Assembly (NCBI RefSeq): GCF_019578655.1
Contig: NC_063256.1
Coordinates: forward strand, 33,528,342-33,592,341
From: Ricinus communis
Lineage: Eukaryota > Streptophyta > Magnoliopsida > Malpighiales > Euphorbiaceae
DNA length: 64,000 nucleotides
Reading direction: 5' to 3'
Position 1 is the first letter of the stretch. Each line of letters starts with the position of its first letter. A program made the translations under genes and the position numbers. Shown here in pieces: positions 62,034 to 64,000 of this stretch. The notes beneath the pieces are model-generated. The model was given only the letters and a program-made list of their open reading frames with translations. It made no database searches and was not told the origin of the DNA.

Positions 62034-62600
62034 AATTGGTCACCCATTCAGTTGGGATTAACTTCTGCAGATCTTCTCTTTCCAGCTGCCTTGGGGCCTG
62101 GACTATTGTAGGGATTTGACCAAAGTCCGCCATAATAAATAAAGCATCAGAAGAGGCTTGGAAGCCTGGGATTTATAGATTAAAGGCATGGTCCTGTAAT
62201 CTGTAGACAATCTGGTGGTGCAGGGTCGCAGAAAGAGCATCGGTCATTTGATTTGCTCCAGTGATATGGACTTGGACCTTGAGTGCAGTTGACAAATAGG
62301 GATCATTAAGAGATAAATTAAAATTTAGAAAGAAAGTCAGAACAACACTTCCAGTGTTAAGTGTTGTGACTATAGTCCCGATTACTGCATGCTCGTATCT
62401 GAGATACCTGGTATCCAAAAGCGACATACGAGCCGTAACAGGTAAACCTATCCTGTCATGATATGAGAGGACTAGCCTGACAGCTCCAAGATGGAGATGT
62501 GTGTATCCCTGTTTCTTCCATTGTTCTATAAAGGAAGTGGGAATCTCAAGAGTAACATACTGCTCCTGAGTGGTAGAAGTAAGGGAACATTGTGAAAGAG
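62034..62600 (-). pseudogene. Pararetrovirus movement protein (30K superfamily) relic
   Basis: On the minus strand the frame reads TSFIEQWKKQGYTHLHLG, SYHDRIGLPVTARMSLLDTR, then GTIVTTLNTGSVVLTFF and ALKVQVHITGA, ending HHQIVYRLQDH. This is the pattern of caulimovirid movement proteins, which open plasmodesmata for cell-to-cell spread. The family's presence of this domain is what separates the element from ordinary gypsy retrotransposons. A stop after HAFNL (about 62173) and a frameshift separate the core from the QIPTIVQAP tail. It sits directly next to an RT fragment, an order not expected of an intact genome. Confidence 0.78.
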
Positions 62601-62620
62601 AGAAAGATTAAACATACTCC

Positions 62621-63270
62621 TTAACGGATAAGGGTTGTTTGTGGATGATTTGGTTGAAGGTTTTTCTGACAAAGTTTTGTTTCTTGAAAATGGAGTTGGT
62701 GATGTTCCTCAGCTGTCTCTGAGAATAAGAGAATGTCATCAATGTAGATAAGGGAGGAGTAAAGGATAGGCCCAAAGATTTCTATCATTATTTTTTGGAA
62801 TTGAGAAGGAGCTGTTTTGAGCCAAAAAGACATGACTGTCCATTGATATTGGGCGTTTGGGATACAAAAAGTTGTTTTGTATCTTTCTGAGGGATGAATA
62901 CCCAATTGCCAAAATCCAGCCTTGAGGTCAAATTTTGAATAGAACTGGGCCTTTCAAATGTGTACTTTTAGGTTCGAAATACGAGGAAGAGAAAATTTGT
63001 TGTCTTGCAAAAAATGATTCAGAGGCTTGTAATCAATAACAAGTCTCTTTTTCCCCTTAACTTTTCAGATCATTTTTCCACATAAAAGGCTTGACAGGCC
63101 CATTGTGAGGTTGTGGGCTCGATGAGGCCTTGTTGTAGCAGAGTCAAGCATTCTGATCTGGCAAGGGCTAGATCTGTAGAAGACATTTCTAGATGGGTGG
63201 CCTTTGTTAGGTTGATAACTTCATTGAGCTTGAAAGGGATGCTAATATAGAACTGGGGGTTTTTCCACAA
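62621..63270 (-). pseudogene. Pararetrovirus reverse transcriptase relic
   Basis: Motifs in order are GLIEPTTSQWACQAFYVEK, a shifted-frame LVIDYKPLNHFL-like part, WQLGIHPSERYKT, LKTAPSQFQK and the catalytic IYIDDILLFS. This is caulimovirid/gypsy-type RT. At least two frameshifts (near 63070 and 62930) and stops break it. After EEHHQL the sequence diverges from the family, and the movement-protein fragment begins near 62600, so the rest of RT and RNase H is missing. Confidence 0.85.
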
Positions 63271-64000
63271 GGGTAGAGGGTGTTAGAAATGTGAATGGGA
63301 TTCTGGACAAAAAGGAAGAAATTTTTCTTTGTATTGCAGGAATGGTGATTCTACGTCTGCTATAGTGAACAGATTAGAAGTATCTGTGTATGGACGAAAT
63401 TGCCTCTTGAACTTTATTCCATTGGAAAGAATTTGAAGCCTTTGAGCTTGATGATAAACATCAAAACCTATTAAGAGGTCTTTGTTTGGGAGATCTGAGC
63501 CAACGATGTGCGTCCATACCACGCAATCAGGAAAAAACTGTATCTTGATTTTTTGCTTTGTGATCAAAGTAGTCTTGAAAGTTTGGCCATTTGCTGCTCT
63601 AAAAAACTGAATATGAGATTTTCAGTATTCAGATAGGAGGACTTCGGGATTCATCATGCTTCTTTGAGCTCCAGTGTCAAAGAAAGCTATAATTGGAACA
63701 GGTTTTGCATACTTTGAAAGCAAGACTTGTATAAGAATATAAGGAACTGGAGGAATCTTAGTAGCAAGCTGAGATAACTCAGGAACTGGAGATGGAGAAA
63801 AAGGGTATTGTATCACATTTGTCAGAATGTCCTGTTCTTTTTTTGAGGAGAGACTGATCATTAGAATTGGAATTTCAGTATCATCAGAATCTGAAGAGGA
63901 CTCTTCTGAAGACTCAGTAGAGTCTGAATATTCTTCTTCTATTCTAAAGAGACTCTCTGGAGTAAGATCGTCTTGTTCTAATAAGAGAGACTCTATATCT
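63240..64000 (-). pseudogene. Pararetrovirus protease and linker, copy B, running off the window
   Basis: It enters from the window edge with a Ser/Glu/Asp-rich stretch, then LATKIPPVPYILIQVL and FFDTGAQRSMMNPEVL, an aspartic protease site with DTGA kept. A TGA follows at 63622-63624, at the same place as in copy A. The next frame (63567-63283) ends in TAA where copy A has a glutamine codon. It leads into the RT relic. The rest of the copy lies beyond 64000. Confidence 0.85.

Noticed and set aside
1..64000. CRISPR arrays, tRNA or rRNA genes, bacterial operons
   Set aside because: No direct-repeat/spacer array, no tRNA cloverleaf or rRNA sequence was recognised, and the gene structures are those of a plant nucleus. 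Tandem arrays found are minisatellites within LTRs.

Overview
This window is nuclear DNA of a eudicot plant. The evidence is AT-rich intergenic sequence, GT-AG introns, three plant-type protein genes, and many plant LTR retrotransposons together with remains of an endogenous plant pararetrovirus. The retroelement and gene types would suit a rosid such as a Euphorbiaceae species, but that placement is a guess.

Three genes look intact. A six-exon gene on the minus strand (12291 to 7731) encodes a 150-residue ankyrin-repeat protein. A four-exon gene on the plus strand (19544 to 23839) encodes a 253-residue C3HC4 RING protein, probably an E3 ubiquitin ligase. A single-exon gene on the plus strand (36846 to 38141) encodes a 431-residue C2-domain protein. 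I see no functional link between them; each stands alone, separated by repeats.

Layout: 1-6.3 kb is gene-free AT-rich DNA with microsatellites. 6.4-6.8 kb holds an RNase H-like relic. 7.7-12.3 kb is the ankyrin gene, whose largest intron carries a 320-bp tandem duplication. 13.3-15.8 kb holds an Athila-like LTR fragment followed by a Ty1/copia RT-RNase H relic. 16.5-17.3 kb is a LINE-type DUF4283/zinc-knuckle relic. The RING gene lies between two oppositely oriented copies of one TIR-type DNA element (17.5-18.8 and 24.4-28.5 kb). The second copy is split by a 2.93-kb solo LTR with a perfect 5-bp target-site duplication. 30.8-33.2 kb is an internally deleted copia element with both LTRs, followed by a candidate 1.8-kb LTR carrying a minisatellite of hairpin units. 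36.8-38.1 kb is the C2 gene. 41.8-49.4 kb is a mosaic of an Athila-type gypsy 5' half, two small fragments and a 5'-truncated copia element. 53.8-57.8 kb is a second solo LTR of the 2.93-kb family, itself interrupted by a 1.05-kb insertion that looks like a solo LTR of another gypsy family.

58.5-64.0 kb is a scrambled endogenous caulimovirid-like sequence, mostly on the minus strand. It contains a movement-protein relic, a tRNA-iMet primer-binding site, capsid-like, zinc-knuckle, protease and RT relics, a second protease copy, and an inverted movement-protein fragment. It is disrupted by stops, frameshifts and deletions, and this partial locus shows no intact polyprotein.

I found no convincing new biochemical system. 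The most informative observations are the nested insertions with readable target-site duplications, the rearranged pararetrovirus, and the repeated occurrence of tandem palindromic units inside three different LTR families.
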